From: Pseudomonadota bacterium
GTDB taxonomy: Bacteria; Pseudomonadota; Alphaproteobacteria; Rhizobiales; Aestuariivirgaceae
DNA length: 64,000 nt
Reading direction: 5' to 3'
NCBI GenBank assembly: GCA_020161855.1
Contig: JAIUNJ010000002.1
Span: 310,001 to 374,000, forward strand
Part shown: piece after piece, positions 8,819-18,411 of the stretch
Layout of the letters: each line of letters begins with the position of its first letter
Position numbering within the stretch: position 1 is the first letter of the stretch
Made by a program: the position numbers and the translations under genes
Notes under the pieces: model-generated
What the model was told of the DNA's origin: nothing
Databases searched by the model: none
Seen by the model: only the letters and a program-made list of their open reading frames with translations

Positions 8819-10968
8819 TTCGCTCTCTTTCTCTTCGATTGAATCGCGGGCGGGACACTACTTTCCAAGGCCCTGCCCCGTCCAGAGAGTGAAGGATTCT
8901 CCATGAAATAGTTGTGGGCATTGAAGGGCTCCTCGCCCGGCCCCGGCGACAGGCGCCGGGATGTGCCATCCGCCAGGAGTTCCCAGCTCTGCATGTTGTC
9001 GCGCAGGTTCGCCATCATGATCTGGTCGAGCACTTGATCATGCACCGTTGGATTCTCGATAGGGATCAGGGTTTCCACCCGGCGATGCAGATTGCGCTGC
9101 ATCCAGTCGGCGGAGCCAATGTAAATCTTGGCCTTCGGGTGAGGCAGACCATGGCCCGCGCCGAAACACACGATCCGTGAATGCTCAAGAAAACGCCCCA
9201 CGATGCTCTTCACGCGGATATTCTCGGAAAGGCCCGGAATGCCGGGCCTCAGGCAGCTGATGCCACGCACGACGAGATCAATCTGCACGCCCGCCATGCT
9301 TGCCTTGTAGAGTGCGTCGATGATGCCGGGATCGACAAGCGAATTCACCTTGCCCCAGATCTGCGCTGGGCGCCCGGCCTTGGCATGTTCAATTTCCTCG
9401 TCGATGTGATTGAGCAACCTGCTCTTGAGATTGATCGGCGAGAGAGAAATGCGTTCCAGTTCCTCCGGCGGGGCATAGCCGGAGATGTAGTTGAAGAGCC
9501 GCGCCGCATCGCGTGCCAGCGCCGGATCGCAGGTGAAGAAGGAAAGATCGGTGTAAATCTTGGCCGTGATCGGATGGTAGTTGCCTGTGCCAAAATGCAC
9601 ATAGGTGCGCATGCCGGAATGCTCGCGCCGCACCACCATGGAAACCTTGGCATGGGTCTTGAGCTCAATGAAACCGAAGACAACCTGCACGCCAGCACGT
9701 TCCAGGTCGCGGGCCCATTGAATATTGGCTTCCTCGTCAAAGCGCGCCTTGAGTTCCACCAGCGCCATGACGGTCTTGCCGGCTTCCGCCGCCTTGGCGA
9801 GGGCGGCCACCACCGGCGAGTTGCGCGACGTGCGGTAGAGCGTCTGCTTGATCGCCACCACGTCGGGATCGCTTGCCGCCTGACGGATGAACTGCACCAC
9901 CACGTCGAAGGATTCGTATGGGTGATGGACGATGAAATCCTTCTGGCGGATCGCTGCAAAGATGTCGCCGCCATGGTCGCGCACACGTTCGGGGAAGCGC
10001 GCCACATAGGGCTTGAACTTCAGGTCGGCCCGCTCGTCGAGAATAAGCTGAGACGTGTCGGCATAGCCAACGAGACCACTGCTCACCACCACCACATCGG
10101 GCGAAACGTCCAGTTCGGCAATGATGAAGTCACGCAGCGACGTGGGGCATGCGGCGTCCACTTCCATGCGGATCACGGAGCCGCGGCGGCGGCGCTTCAG
10201 CGCCGTTTCGAACACGCGGACGAGATCCTCGGCCTCTTCCTCGATTTCGATGTCGCTGTCCCGGATGACGCGGAACAGACCTTTGCCCAGCACGTCGTAG
10301 CCAGGAAAGAGTCGCGGCAGGAAGATAACGAGCATGTTTTCGAGGCTGATGAAGCGCGTTGCCTCGCCCGGAAGCCGGATGAAGCGCTCCAGCGGTGCCG
10401 GAATCGGCAGCAGGGCGCGCATCACATTGTTGTCGGCCCGGCGGCGCAGCTCGACCGCCGTCACGAATCCACGGTTCAGGATGAAGGGAAAGGGATGGGC
10501 CGGATCGATGGCAATCGGCGTCACCACCGGAAGAATTTGCTCGAGGAAGCGATGGTTCAGGAACTCCTGGTCGGCCGCGTTCAGCTCTTCCGGCTCGACA
10601 ATGACAATGCCGTTCTTCGCCAGTTCACCGCGAAGCTGCTGCCAGCGGATGTCCTGTTCTGCCATGAGGGCCTGCGCCTTCTCGCGCACCAGCACGAGCT
10701 GCTCCGCAGCGGTGCGCCCGTCCTCACTGGTCTCGACTACACCTTCGCGGATCTGCCCGACCAGACCCGCCACGCGGACCATGAAGAACTCATCAAGGTT
10801 GTTGCCGGAGATGGACAGGAAGCGCAGGCGCTCCAGCAGCGGATGCGCCGGGTCGCGGGCCTCCTCGAGAACGCGCAGGTTAAACCCGAGCCAGGAAAGC
10901 TCGCGGTTGAAGAAGCGGCGGGGGTTGTCGATGGTGACGACTTCAGGTGTCTGTTCGCTGGCATTCAT
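8815..10968 (-). CDS. ppk: Polyphosphate kinase 1
   Basis: 717-aa PPK1, which makes inorganic polyphosphate from ATP. The N-terminal domain begins with [13 protein letters not shown], the classical family start. The two conserved histidines lie in [13 protein letters not shown] and in [12 protein letters not shown]; the former position corresponds to the autophosphorylated residue in E. coli. Phospholipase D-like folds make up the C-terminal half. A short basic tail (KRKRAK) ends the protein. It is located between hdaA and ppx in a minus-strand operon. Confidence 0.97.
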   Translation of the reverse strand: MNASEQTPEVVTIDNPRRFFNRELSWLGFNLRVLEEARDPAHPLLERLRFLSISGNNLDEFFMVRVAGLVGQIREGVVETSEDGRTAAEQLVLVREKAQALMAEQDIRWQQLRGELAKNGIVIVEPEELNAADQEFLNHRFLEQILPVVTPIAIDPAHPFPFILNRGFVTAVELRRRADNNVMRALLPIPAPLERFIRLPGEATRFISLENMLVIFLPRLFPGYDVLGKGLFRVIRDSDIEIEEEAEDLVRVFETALKRRRRGSVIRMEVDAACPTSLRDFIIAELDVSPDVVVVSSGLVGYADTSQLILDERADLKFKPYVARFPERVRDHGGDIFAAIRQKDFIVHHPYESFDVVVQFIRQAASDPDVVAIKQTLYRTSRNSPVVAALAKAAEAGKTVMALVELKARFDEEANIQWARDLERAGVQVVFGFIELKTHAKVSMVVRREHSGMRTYVHFGTGNYHPITAKIYTDLSFFTCDPALARDAARLFNYISGYAPPEELERISLSPINLKSRLLNHIDEEIEHAKAGRPAQIWGKVNSLVDPGIIDALYKASMAGVQIDLVVRGISCLRPGIPGLSENIRVKSIVGRFLEHSRIVCFGAGHGLPHPKAKIYIGSADWMQRNLHRRVETLIPIENPTVHDQVLDQIMMANLRDNMQSWELLADGTSRRLSPGPGEEPFNAHNYFMENPSLSGRGRALESSVPPAIQSKRKRAK

Positions 10969-11001
10969 GGCTGTGGCTCCCGTGGGCCAAGTATTGCAAG
11001 C

Positions 11002-11721
11002 CTATGACGTTTTGGTGAATTCCGCCATGTCCCCGGAGCGAGGGGCGGAACCCGGCCCTTCGTAGCCCTGAAGCACGCGGCCGGCCAGCGTACGGGAAAC
11101 GGATACGCCTTCCTCCAGGGCCTGCGCATCAATGAGGCCCACCAGTTCGCGGGCTGCCGCCATGGAGCGCGGCATGCGGGTCAGGAGATAGGTGATCATC
11201 GGTTCATCGACTGCGATCTGCCGGTCGGCAAAATGCTTCACCAGCACACCCCGCAGCAGGGCGTCATCGGGTTCGGCAATGGCCACCTCAGGGATCGCCT
11301 TCAGGCGCGAAGCGAGGTCCGGCAATTTCACCTGCCAATGAGCGGCGGGATAGCGGCTCGTGACCAGCACATGCCCGCCCTGCTGGCGCGCCAGATTAAG
11401 CAGATGAAACATTGCCCGTTCCGGTACCCGGTCCGGCTCAGCGTCCTCCAAGGCCAGCGCATTGGCAGAAAATGCCGCCGGGACCGAGTCGACTGTCAGG
11501 TCAGCGAGATTGATCCGGTGTGCGCCTGAGCGCATCTGCCAGACCGTCGCGAGGTGGCTCTTGCCCGCCCCCGCTGGCCCAAGGAGGAGCACGGCATGAG
11601 CCGGCCAGCGGGGCCACTGATCGATCATTTCGACCGCAGCGGCGTTCGATGGCCCCACCAGAAAATCGTCACGCCCGGAAGCGGGCCTGTGCCCCAGATC
11701 AAGGATCAGCTGGCGCGCCAA
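11002..11721 (-). CDS. hdaA: HdaA, DnaA-related regulator of replication initiation
   Basis: 239-aa AAA+ protein related to DnaA domain III and to Hda, which with the sliding clamp promotes ATP hydrolysis on DnaA. The N-terminus carries the clamp-binding motif QLILDLG at residues 4-10. Walker A is LLGPAGAGKSHLAT; Walker B is degenerate (ALALEDAE). The frame opens with TTG at 11721, three codons before the clamp motif and just downstream of the preceding gene's stop, with GGAAAAG about 12 bases upstream. No ATG offers a better start without losing the clamp motif. Confidence 0.9.
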   Translation of the reverse strand: MARQLILDLGHRPASGRDDFLVGPSNAAAVEMIDQWPRWPAHAVLLLGPAGAGKSHLATVWQMRSGAHRINLADLTVDSVPAAFSANALALEDAEPDRVPERAMFHLLNLARQQGGHVLVTSRYPAAHWQVKLPDLASRLKAIPEVAIAEPDDALLRGVLVKHFADRQIAVDEPMITYLLTRMPRSMAAARELVGLIDAQALEEGVSVSRTLAGRVLQGYEGPGSAPRSGDMAEFTKTS

Positions 11722-11723
11722 GG

Positions 11724-12839
11724 CTATCTGCTTTTCCGGCGGCGCTGTTCCAGCTTCACCGGTTCATTCGCCGCGGGCGCACCATTGCCGATATAGAGCT
11801 TCGACTTGAGATACTTGCCCAGCACATAGCGCACGATCACGCCTGCCGCCGCCGCCAGCGGCACCGCCAGCAGAAGACCAACGAAACCGAACACGTAGCC
11901 AAAGGCAAAGAGCGCAAACATCAGCCACACGGGATGCAGGCCAATGCTGCCGCCGACAAGCTTCGGCGAGAGGATGTTTCCCTCGATGAACTGCCCCACC
12001 GCAAAGATGCCGATAACGACGGCAATCATCGTAAGGTCAGGCCAGAACTGGACGAGCCCCACGCCGATGGCCAGAACGCCGCCCACAAGTGCGCCGACAT
12101 AGGGAATGAAGCTGAGAAGGCCGGCGCCGAAACCGATGGCAAGGCCGAACTTGAGACCGGCCAGCGACAGACCGATGGCATAGAAGAGGCCAAGAAGCAG
12201 GCACACGGTGCCCTGCCCGCGGATAAAACCGGCCAGGGCATGGTCGATGTTGCGGGCAATCCCGCGAATTTCCTCAGCATGATCACGCGGCAGCCAGCCA
12301 TCGATCTTGGCAACAATCTTGTCCCAGTCGAGCAGCAGGTAGAACGCAACGATCGGCGTCACGACGAGGAGCGAAATGACGTTCACCAGGGCCATGCCGC
12401 CAGACCAGATCGAGGTCAGCAGCGTGGCGATCCAGCCCGTTGCCCGCGAGGCAATATCGCCGATCGAGCCACGAACATCCGTTCCGGAATTGGCGATGAG
12501 TTCCTTGAGGGACTGCGGTGCCACCTGGTCGGCCTTGGCGATCAGCGCCTGAAGCAGGGCTGGCAAATCCTGCGCCAGCTTGATGATCTGGTCACTCAGG
12601 ATCGGCACAACCACCAGCACGACCGTGACCACGGCCAGAACGGCCACCGTCAGGATCGCCGAGGTGGCCAGCATGCGCGAGAGGCCGCGGCGCTCCAGCC
12701 AGTCGGCGACGGGATCGAGAAAATACGCGAGCACGAAACCAGCGATGAAGGGCAGCAGGATGTCCTGCAGGGCCCAAAGCAAGATGACGACAGTCAGAAG
12801 ACTGATCACCCAGAAGCCCATCTGCCGTTGAATTGTCAT
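11724..12839 (-). CDS. AI-2E family (PerM-like) membrane transporter
   Basis: 371-aa integral membrane protein of the AI-2E transporter superfamily, with about eight hydrophobic segments, a long extramembrane region around residues 60-150 and the family segment FIPYVGALVGG near the centre. The N-terminal GFWVISLLTVVILLWALQDILLPFIAGFVLAYFLDP pattern is split here between two helices. Members export small molecules or ions; the substrate is unknown. It lies between a phosphatidyltransferase gene and hdaA, an arrangement common in alphaproteobacteria, and ends 2 bases before hdaA. Confidence 0.88.
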   Translation of the reverse strand: MTIQRQMGFWVISLLTVVILLWALQDILLPFIAGFVLAYFLDPVADWLERRGLSRMLATSAILTVAVLAVVTVVLVVVPILSDQIIKLAQDLPALLQALIAKADQVAPQSLKELIANSGTDVRGSIGDIASRATGWIATLLTSIWSGGMALVNVISLLVVTPIVAFYLLLDWDKIVAKIDGWLPRDHAEEIRGIARNIDHALAGFIRGQGTVCLLLGLFYAIGLSLAGLKFGLAIGFGAGLLSFIPYVGALVGGVLAIGVGLVQFWPDLTMIAVVIGIFAVGQFIEGNILSPKLVGGSIGLHPVWLMFALFAFGYVFGFVGLLLAVPLAAAAGVIVRYVLGKYLKSKLYIGNGAPAANEPVKLEQRRRKSR

Positions 12840-12860
12840 CTGCTGCTGCCCGCTTTCAAC

Positions 12861-13397
12861 TTACGCCGACATGTGCCGCACCCAGTCGCGCAAGTAAAGC
12901 GCGCCGGAAATGATGGTCAACCCGGCCACAAGGGTGATCCCCGCCGTCACGATCCCGGTGAGGCTCCAGTCCAGCGCCAGGAGGCCCAGCATGACCACGG
13001 CAAAAACAATCTGCGCGGTGGTATTAACCTTGCTTATCCACAGCGGCCGCACCTGCATGGGCTTGCCCAGAAACTGCGCCAGCAGCACAGCGCCCACGAT
13101 GAGGACATCCCGGGTGACCACGAGAATGGCCAGCCAGGCCGGCACCACCTTCAAAATGGCCAGAGTCACATAAATTGAAACCAGAAGGGCCTTGTCGGCC
13201 AGCGGATCGAGATAGGCCCCCAGTTCAGAAACGAGCCCGAACCGGCGCGCGATGAAGCCGTCCACCGCGTCGCTTATGCCCGCCACAACGAAAGAGGCCA
13301 GCGCTGCGCCATGCGCGTCCGAAATCATGAACCAGATGGTCAGTGGCACCAGCAGGATGCGCGCGATGGTGATCAGGTTTGGCAGGCTGACAGGCAT
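12861..13397 (-). CDS. CDP-alcohol phosphatidyltransferase family protein (PgsA/cardiolipin synthase-like)
   Basis: 178-aa membrane enzyme with the complete CDP-alcohol phosphotransferase motif D-G-x2-A-R-x8-G-x3-D-x3-D, visible as DAVDGFIARRFG followed by GAYLDPLADK (residues about 43-70). It has four to five further hydrophobic segments. Its length suits a phosphatidylglycerophosphate synthase or a cardiolipin synthase of this fold; sequence alone does not decide. Part of the minus-strand run DUF2066 - this gene - AI-2E - hdaA - ppk - ppx. Confidence 0.88.
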   Translation of the reverse strand: MPVSLPNLITIARILLVPLTIWFMISDAHGAALASFVVAGISDAVDGFIARRFGLVSELGAYLDPLADKALLVSIYVTLAILKVVPAWLAILVVTRDVLIVGAVLLAQFLGKPMQVRPLWISKVNTTAQIVFAVVMLGLLALDWSLTGIVTAGITLVAGLTIISGALYLRDWVRHMSA

Positions 13398-13406
13398 GGC
13401 GCCCCA

Positions 13407-14507
13407 TCATAGCGGCTGGATGACCCAGGAGCCACCCGCCCGCATGAGCTGCAGGCCGACCCGCTCAAAGCGGGATTGCATGAGATCGAGTTCGCCCGCC
13501 ACGGTCAGCCGGACCACGGCACCGTCGCCGCCAAGGGACGACACATCAAGGCCGACGACTCCGGGGGCCGAGAGAATGCGCGAGCGCAGCCTGTTCCACT
13601 CCGAAGGACCGGCAAAGGGCACGGCCACGGCCAGCGTCTGCCGTGGAGCAGCCTCGGCGGGCTCACCGCCGTCAGCCACGGAAGCCCCGGACGGATTGGA
13701 GCGGTACTTGTCGACCATCACCGCATGGAAGCGCTGCGTGGCAAGGGCAGCCGATTCATCGATGGTCGGGTTCTCGGCGGTGTAGATCTTGTCGAACTTC
13801 ATGCGGCCCAATGGCGTGTCGCCCTGCATCCGGGCCCGCACACCGCCGCCCTCGGCCGGTTCGGCATAGGCGATCAGCACGGTGTTCACATCGTAGCGGC
13901 GGCGGATCGCCTCCAGCTTCACCTCGTCGCCGCTCAGCACGTCCTCAACCGAGATGATGGCGCTGTCGTCGAGATCGCCCAGCGGCACGATGATGGGCAC
14001 CAGCGATTGCTCGGCCCTGAGATTCACCCAGGCGCGGCGCCAGGGGTTATCCTCCCAGAGTTGCGAGACGCCCTGCGAAGGCTGCCAGACCGGCAGTACG
14101 AGGAAAGACGGCCCCTGCCGCGAAACCACCCGCACGCCGTAGTTGGAGTAAAGCGCCTTCACCTTTTCGGGCAGGAAACGGACCGTCAGCTTGCCGGCAT
14201 AGCGGCCCGGGCTGATGCTTTCCTCTTCGATGGAGAGGGATTTGAGATAGGGCAGGATCTGCTTCTCATCCATCTCCTCGACCGCGGCAACCACCTCCGG
14301 CGAGCCCAGCCGCTCCGCCAGTTGCCGGAAGGCCTTGATCTGGACCTCGACAAGTGCCTTGTTCTTGGCGGTGGCAGCATCACTGTCGGTGACGTCCACG
14401 GCCACGCCCTGGACAGCAAAAACGCTGGTTTCCACCGGGCCAGCGGCATGGGCCACGGCGGCAAATACCAGAAGCGCCAAGACCAGAATCAGCCTCAGCC
14501 CCTGCAT
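13407..14507 (-). CDS. DUF2066 domain-containing periplasmic protein
   Basis: 366-aa exported protein of the DUF2066 family, function unknown. The start is placed at the ATG at 14507, so that the protein opens with a 21-residue signal peptide (MQGLRLILVLALLVFAAVAHA). In-frame starts at 14528 and 14573 exist but put extra residues before the signal. The mature part has family features: FAVQGVAVDVTDSDAATAKN near the start and a repeated fold with RTLYS.. and WNRLRSRIL-type segments. First gene of the ppk-ppx operon and divergent from purM, a pairing common in alphaproteobacteria. Confidence 0.82.
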   Translation of the reverse strand: MQGLRLILVLALLVFAAVAHAAGPVETSVFAVQGVAVDVTDSDAATAKNKALVEVQIKAFRQLAERLGSPEVVAAVEEMDEKQILPYLKSLSIEEESISPGRYAGKLTVRFLPEKVKALYSNYGVRVVSRQGPSFLVLPVWQPSQGVSQLWEDNPWRRAWVNLRAEQSLVPIIVPLGDLDDSAIISVEDVLSGDEVKLEAIRRRYDVNTVLIAYAEPAEGGGVRARMQGDTPLGRMKFDKIYTAENPTIDESAALATQRFHAVMVDKYRSNPSGASVADGGEPAEAAPRQTLAVAVPFAGPSEWNRLRSRILSAPGVVGLDVSSLGGDGAVVRLTVAGELDLMQSRFERVGLQLMRAGGSWVIQPL

Positions 14508-14628
14508 TGACCCACTTGCAATTCCCATGACCCCGGTAACGTCTGTCCAAAAAGGGTTTTGAGCACCCCGCACTTGGGCTAAGGAGCGCCCAAACGCATA
14601 TTGATTTCAATTGGGGCAAACTAGCGGC

Positions 14629-15714
14629 ATGGGCGACGGCAAACAAGCGCTACGCAACGGACTGACCTACGCGGATGCCGGTGTCGATATCTCAGCCGGT
14701 AATGATCTCGTTTCAGCAATCAAGCCTTTGGCCCGTTCGACGCGCCGCAAAGGTGCCGATGCGGCACTGGGTGGCTTCGGCGGCCTCTTCGACCTCAAGG
14801 CCTGCGGCTACCGCGATCCCGTGCTCGTGGCGGCGAATGACGGCGTTGGAACCAAGCTCAGGCTCGCCATTGATTCGGGCCTTCATCGCGGGGTCGGCAT
14901 TGATCTGGTGGCCATGTCGGTGAACGATCTCGTCGTTCAGGGGGCGGAGCCTCTCTTCTTCCTCGACTACTACGCCACCGGAAAACTTGACGTGGCGGCA
15001 GCACGCGATGTCATCGCCGGTATTGCCGATGGCTGCAAACAGGCGGGCTGCGCCCTCATTGGCGGCGAAACCGCCGAGATGCCCGGCATGTATCACGGCA
15101 ATGACTATGATCTCGCGGGATTTGCCGTCGGCGCTGTCGAGCGCAAGAAGATCCTTCCTGCAAAGGATGTGAAGGCCGGTGACGTGATCCTCGGGCTTGC
15201 CTCGAGCGGGCCGCACTCGAACGGTTACTCTCTGATCCGCCGCATCATCGCCCTGAGCGGTCTTGCGCTCACGGCGCCCGCACCCTTCAGCAAGGGTGAG
15301 ACGCTGGCCCAGGCCCTGCTCACGCCCACGCGTATCTATGTCAAATCACTGCTGAAGAGCCTGCGCGCCGGACTTGGCATCAAGGCCCTGGCCCACCTCA
15401 CCGGCGGTGGTTTCATCGAGAACATTCCCCGCGTGCTTCCGAAGGCGACCGTCGCCGAGATCAATCTTGACGTCGTTCCCTATCTGCCTGTCTTTGACTG
15501 GCTGGCCCGCACAGGGGGCGTCGACGAGCGCGAAATGCTTCGCACGTTCAACTGCGGCATCGGCATGATCGTTGTTGTCAGGGAGAAGGACGTCAAGGCC
15601 GTCTCCACGGCCTTGCGGAAGGCTGGCGAAAGGGTTGTCACGCTTGGCCAGATCCGCAAGCGCAAGGGCCAGGAAGAACAAGTCGCCTTCTCGGGCAGCC
15701 TCCAGGTCCAATGA
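14629..15714 (+). CDS. purM: Phosphoribosylformylglycinamidine cyclo-ligase (AIR synthetase)
   Basis: Fifth step of purine synthesis: ATP-dependent ring closure of FGAM to AIR. 361 aa, the usual length. The N-terminal [12 protein letters not shown], the GVGTKLRLA segment, the ATP-site segment [11 protein letters not shown], and [14 protein letters not shown] and [10 protein letters not shown] toward the C-terminus are all diagnostic. The ATG at 14629 is preferred over the in-frame TTG at 14611. The stop overlaps purN by four bases (ATGA), so both are translated together. Confidence 0.97.
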   Translation: MGDGKQALRNGLTYADAGVDISAGNDLVSAIKPLARSTRRKGADAALGGFGGLFDLKACGYRDPVLVAANDGVGTKLRLAIDSGLHRGVGIDLVAMSVNDLVVQGAEPLFFLDYYATGKLDVAAARDVIAGIADGCKQAGCALIGGETAEMPGMYHGNDYDLAGFAVGAVERKKILPAKDVKAGDVILGLASSGPHSNGYSLIRRIIALSGLALTAPAPFSKGETLAQALLTPTRIYVKSLLKSLRAGLGIKALAHLTGGGFIENIPRVLPKATVAEINLDVVPYLPVFDWLARTGGVDEREMLRTFNCGIGMIVVVREKDVKAVSTALRKAGERVVTLGQIRKRKGQEEQVAFSGSLQVQ

Positions 15715-16307
15715 CGAAACAGCGTGTGGCCGTCCTCATTTCCGGGCGTGGCTCCAACATGCAGGCGCTGGTGAGGGCCGCGCGCGCGCCAGACTATCCG
15801 GCGGAGATCGTCGCTGTCATCTCGAACCGGCCTGGTGCCGCAGGGCTCGCCTTTGCCCGTGACAACGGTATTCCGGCCGAGGCCATTGACCACAAGGCCT
15901 ATCCTGACCGGGAGGCGTTTGAGGCCGCCCTGCATCAGAGCCTCCTGCGGCACCGCGCCGAACTCGTCGCCTGCGCAGGCTTCATGCGCATCCTGACACC
16001 AGGCTTCACGCGGAGATGGGCGGGCAGGATGCTCAACATTCACCCGTCCCTACTGCCCGCCTACAAGGGCCTTCACACGCATGAACAGGCCCTCGCCGAC
16101 AAGGCCACGCGGCACGGGGCATCGGTGCATTTCGTCTCGGAAGAACTTGATGGCGGCCAGGTCATCGCCCAGGCAGCCGTGCCGGTTATGGAGGGCGATA
16201 CGGCTGAAACACTTGCAGCCCGCGTGCTCAACGTTGAGCATCCGCTCTATGTGAAGGCTTTGGAACTCGTGGCCTCCGGCAAGGTTCAGTTCAAGACATC
16301 CAGCTGA
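15711..16307 (+). CDS. purN: Phosphoribosylglycinamide formyltransferase
   Basis: 198-aa GAR transformylase, using 10-formyl-tetrahydrofolate. The opening [15 protein letters not shown] binds the phosphate. The catalytic segment [16 protein letters not shown] supplies Asn and His, and [12 protein letters not shown] supplies the catalytic Asp. Coupled to purM through an ATGA overlap at 15711-15714. Its last 22 bases overlap the 3' end of the WYL regulator on the other strand. Confidence 0.97.
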   Translation: MTKQRVAVLISGRGSNMQALVRAARAPDYPAEIVAVISNRPGAAGLAFARDNGIPAEAIDHKAYPDREAFEAALHQSLLRHRAELVACAGFMRILTPGFTRRWAGRMLNIHPSLLPAYKGLHTHEQALADKATRHGASVHFVSEELDGGQVIAQAAVPVMEGDTAETLAARVLNVEHPLYVKALELVASGKVQFKTSS

Positions 16308-16999
16308 GGCTCGCCGCCGCTGCCGTGCTGCAGTTCCGTCCAGCGCTTGAGCAGCACCTTGCGCCGCTCCGGGTACTTGTCCTTGCGCGCCTCTGCATGC
16401 TGGATGCGATCGGTCCGGAAGCTGCGGAAATCCGTCCGGAGTTCGCACCAGCCGATCACCAGCCGCTGCGCCTCGAAATAGGCAATGGCAATCGGCCAGA
16501 TGGTGCGCTGCGTATGGGCGCCATCCTCGGCAATATATCGGATATCGACCTTTCGTTGATCGCGTATCGCGCGCCGCAATACCGAAACATCGACCCGATC
16601 CTCGACACTTCGCAGATTGGCGGGCACCAGCAGCCCGGCATCGAACAGGGTGGGCTTGAGATCCTGCGGCAGAACAGCGCCAACTTTCGCAACCGAATCC
16701 ATCGCCGCCCGCTTAAGGTCGCTGTCGCCGCGGCGCATCACCCAGCGCAGGCCGAGCATCACGGCTTCCAGTTCATCGGCGTTGAACATCAGCGGCGGCA
16801 GGTCATAGCCCTCTCCCAGCACATAGCCGATCCCGGCCTCGCCACGGATCGGCACACCGTCGGCCATCAGGTCGGCGATGTCGCGGTAGAGCGTGCGAAG
16901 GCTGATCTCCAGTTCTTCGGCCATGGATTGGCCTTTCACCGGTCGCCTGTGGCGCCGGAGAATCTGGATGATGCGTAGCAACCGGTCTGCGCGTCTCAT
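16286..16999 (-). CDS. WYL-domain transcriptional regulator (YafY family)
   Basis: 237-aa regulator with an N-terminal helix-turn-helix (RLLRIIQILRRHRRPVKGQSMAEEL and the following RTLYRDIADL recognition region, residues 1-50) and a ligand-sensing WYL-type domain around residues 130-210 (TIWPIAIAYFEAQRLVIGWCELR, then FRSFRTDRI). Such proteins usually repress or activate a neighbouring gene and their own. The divergent gap to the nucleoside hydrolase holds an inverted repeat suited to be its operator. The inducer is unknown. Confidence 0.9.
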   Translation of the reverse strand: MRRADRLLRIIQILRRHRRPVKGQSMAEELEISLRTLYRDIADLMADGVPIRGEAGIGYVLGEGYDLPPLMFNADELEAVMLGLRWVMRRGDSDLKRAAMDSVAKVGAVLPQDLKPTLFDAGLLVPANLRSVEDRVDVSVLRRAIRDQRKVDIRYIAEDGAHTQRTIWPIAIAYFEAQRLVIGWCELRTDFRSFRTDRIQHAEARKDKYPERRKVLLKRWTELQHGSGGEPQLDVLN

Positions 17000-17010
17000 G
17001 CATCCTGCTT

Positions 17011-17050
17011 ACTGACAGCCTGCTGCCAGCATCATGTCAGCAGTCTGACA
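17011..17050. promoter_or_regulatory. Candidate operator TGTCAG-N4-CTGACA with an extra half-site
   Basis: A perfect 6-bp inverted repeat, TGTCAG at 17035-17040 and CTGACA at 17045-17050, with a 4-base spacer, lies in the divergent gap between the WYL regulator (start 16999) and the nucleoside hydrolase (start 17121). An additional CTGACA copy is at 17012-17017. Location and symmetry fit an autoregulatory operator; binding is inferred. Confidence 0.55.
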
Positions 17051-17120
17051 GCAGGCCAATCCCCATCCCCCTTCCCTCTGACGACGTGCCCAGCTATCTG
17101 CGGCGACTCAGGAGTTCAGA

Positions 17121-18065
17121 ATGACCACACCACTGCCTATCATCATCGACACGGATCCGGGACAGGACGATGCCCTCGCCATATTGCTGGCGCTCGCCTC
17201 GCCGGAGTTCGAGATCCTCGGGATCACGGCAGTGGCCGGAAATGTACCATTGGCGCTTACCGAAAAGAACGTGCGCAAGATCTGCGAACTGGCAAAGCGC
17301 ACCGACATCAAGGTCTTTGCGGGCTGTTCGCGCCCGATGCTGCGCAAGCTGGTCACCGCCGAATATGTGCATGGAAAGACGGGCCTTGATGGCCCCGATC
17401 TGCCGGAACCCACCATGCCTTTGCAGAGCCAGCATGCCGTCGATTTCATTGTCGAGACGATCATGTCGCGCCCCGAAAAGACCGTGGCACTTTGCACGCT
17501 CGGCCCCCTGACCAACATCGGCATGGCGCTGGCGCGCGAACCGCGCATTGCCGGGCGCATCAAGCAGATCGTCTCCATGGGCGGCGGCTTCTTTGAAGGC
17601 GGCAACATCACGCCGGCCGCCGAGTTCAACATCTATGTCGATCCGCATGCGGCACGGCTCGTCTGCGAGGCGGGCATCCCGCTCACCCTCGTCCCGCTTG
17701 ATGCAACGCATCAGGCGCTCACCTCGGCCAAGCGGATCGAGCGCTTCCGCAAGATGCCGAATCGTTCCGGGCCGGCCTGTGCTGCCCTGCTTGAATATTT
17801 CGAGCGCTTCGATGAACAGAAATACGGAACGGACGGCGGACCGCTGCATGATCCCTGCGTCATGGCCTGGCTGCTCAAGCCCGAGCTCTTCGTCTCGCGT
17901 TACGTCAATCTCGCCATTGAATGCGAAAGCGAGCTGACAATGGGCATGACTCTGGTGGACTGGTGGGGAATGACGAAGCGGCCAGCCAATGCCACCGTCT
18001 GCCGCAGTGTCGACGCCGAGGGCCTTTATGCCCTGTTGTCGGAGCGGATCGCGAAGCTGCCGTGA
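17121..18065 (+). CDS. Inosine/uridine-preferring nucleoside hydrolase
   Basis: 314-aa member of the IU-nucleoside hydrolase family, which cleaves the N-glycosidic bond of ribonucleosides with calcium. The metal-binding DTDPGQDDA motif is at residues 10-18. A central VALCTLGPLTNI, a GGGFFEGGNITPAAEFNIYVDP segment (two family blocks) and a late LHDPCVMAWL supply further active-site residues. GGAG at 17111-17114 supports the start. Divergent from the WYL regulator, so probably under its control; purine salvage fits the adjacent purMN genes. Confidence 0.94.
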   Translation: MTTPLPIIIDTDPGQDDALAILLALASPEFEILGITAVAGNVPLALTEKNVRKICELAKRTDIKVFAGCSRPMLRKLVTAEYVHGKTGLDGPDLPEPTMPLQSQHAVDFIVETIMSRPEKTVALCTLGPLTNIGMALAREPRIAGRIKQIVSMGGGFFEGGNITPAAEFNIYVDPHAARLVCEAGIPLTLVPLDATHQALTSAKRIERFRKMPNRSGPACAALLEYFERFDEQKYGTDGGPLHDPCVMAWLLKPELFVSRYVNLAIECESELTMGMTLVDWWGMTKRPANATVCRSVDAEGLYALLSERIAKLP

Positions 18066-18242
18066 TCAGGCCGCGAGCACGGTGATCGGGGCAAGCGTGG
18101 CAAGCGCCAGAACGGCCGCCATTGCCACAAGCATGTAGCGCGTGCTGCGCTTGATGGGGGGACGCTTTGCGGAAGCAGGCTTCACCCGCTTGCGCTGAAC
18201 AAAAAAGACATTCATTTCAATTGCATGTGCGCCGTAGGACAT
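18066..18242 (-). CDS. Small single-pass membrane protein, 58 aa
   Basis: A short frame with an excellent ribosome binding site: on the coding strand AGGTGA stands six bases before the ATG at 18242. The product starts MSYGAHAIEMNVFFVQRKRV, continues with a basic stretch (KPASAKRPPIKRSTR), and ends in one hydrophobic helix of about 20 residues (MLVAMAAVLALATLAPITVL). The topology predicts a basic cytoplasmic N-terminus and a C-terminal membrane anchor. I do not recognise a family. It is convergent with the nucleoside hydrolase, whose stop is adjacent. The gene is easily missed because of its size. Confidence 0.62.
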   Translation of the reverse strand: MSYGAHAIEMNVFFVQRKRVKPASAKRPPIKRSTRYMLVAMAAVLALATLAPITVLAA

Positions 18243-18411
18243 AGCAGTTCACCTGATTTCTGACTCAACCCACGCCACTCACGAATATGCCGTATACGGA
18301 TGAACCACGGCCCAGTGTTGGCTGAATTGCGACGAATTTGCGTATTAAGGTGAATTTATCAGTGGGCGGATGAGTGGCGCCTGAATCCGCCGTTCATCTT
18401 TGATTCAGAAT
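18243..18411. other. AT-richer intergenic region, promoter of the small membrane protein
   Basis: 169 bases between the small membrane protein and the molybdopterin oxidoreductase 3' end. It includes a 10-bp palindrome CCGTATACGG at 18290-18299 and several AT-rich blocks that could be promoter elements. No further gene seen. Confidence 0.45.

Noticed and set aside
9181-11007. Plus-strand 608-codon open frame opposite ppk
   Set aside because: It is the antisense of ppk in high-GC DNA; composition is His/Arg-rich with no domain, and ppk is certain.
11520-13178. Plus-strand 552-codon frame opposite the AI-2E and phosphatidyltransferase genes
   Set aside because: Low-complexity, Gln/His/Arg-rich product typical of antisense to membrane proteins; the minus-strand genes have clear motifs.
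18290-18299. CCGTATACGG palindrome as an operator
   Set aside because: A single 10-bp palindrome without a linked regulator or second copy; kept only as a note in the intergenic entry.
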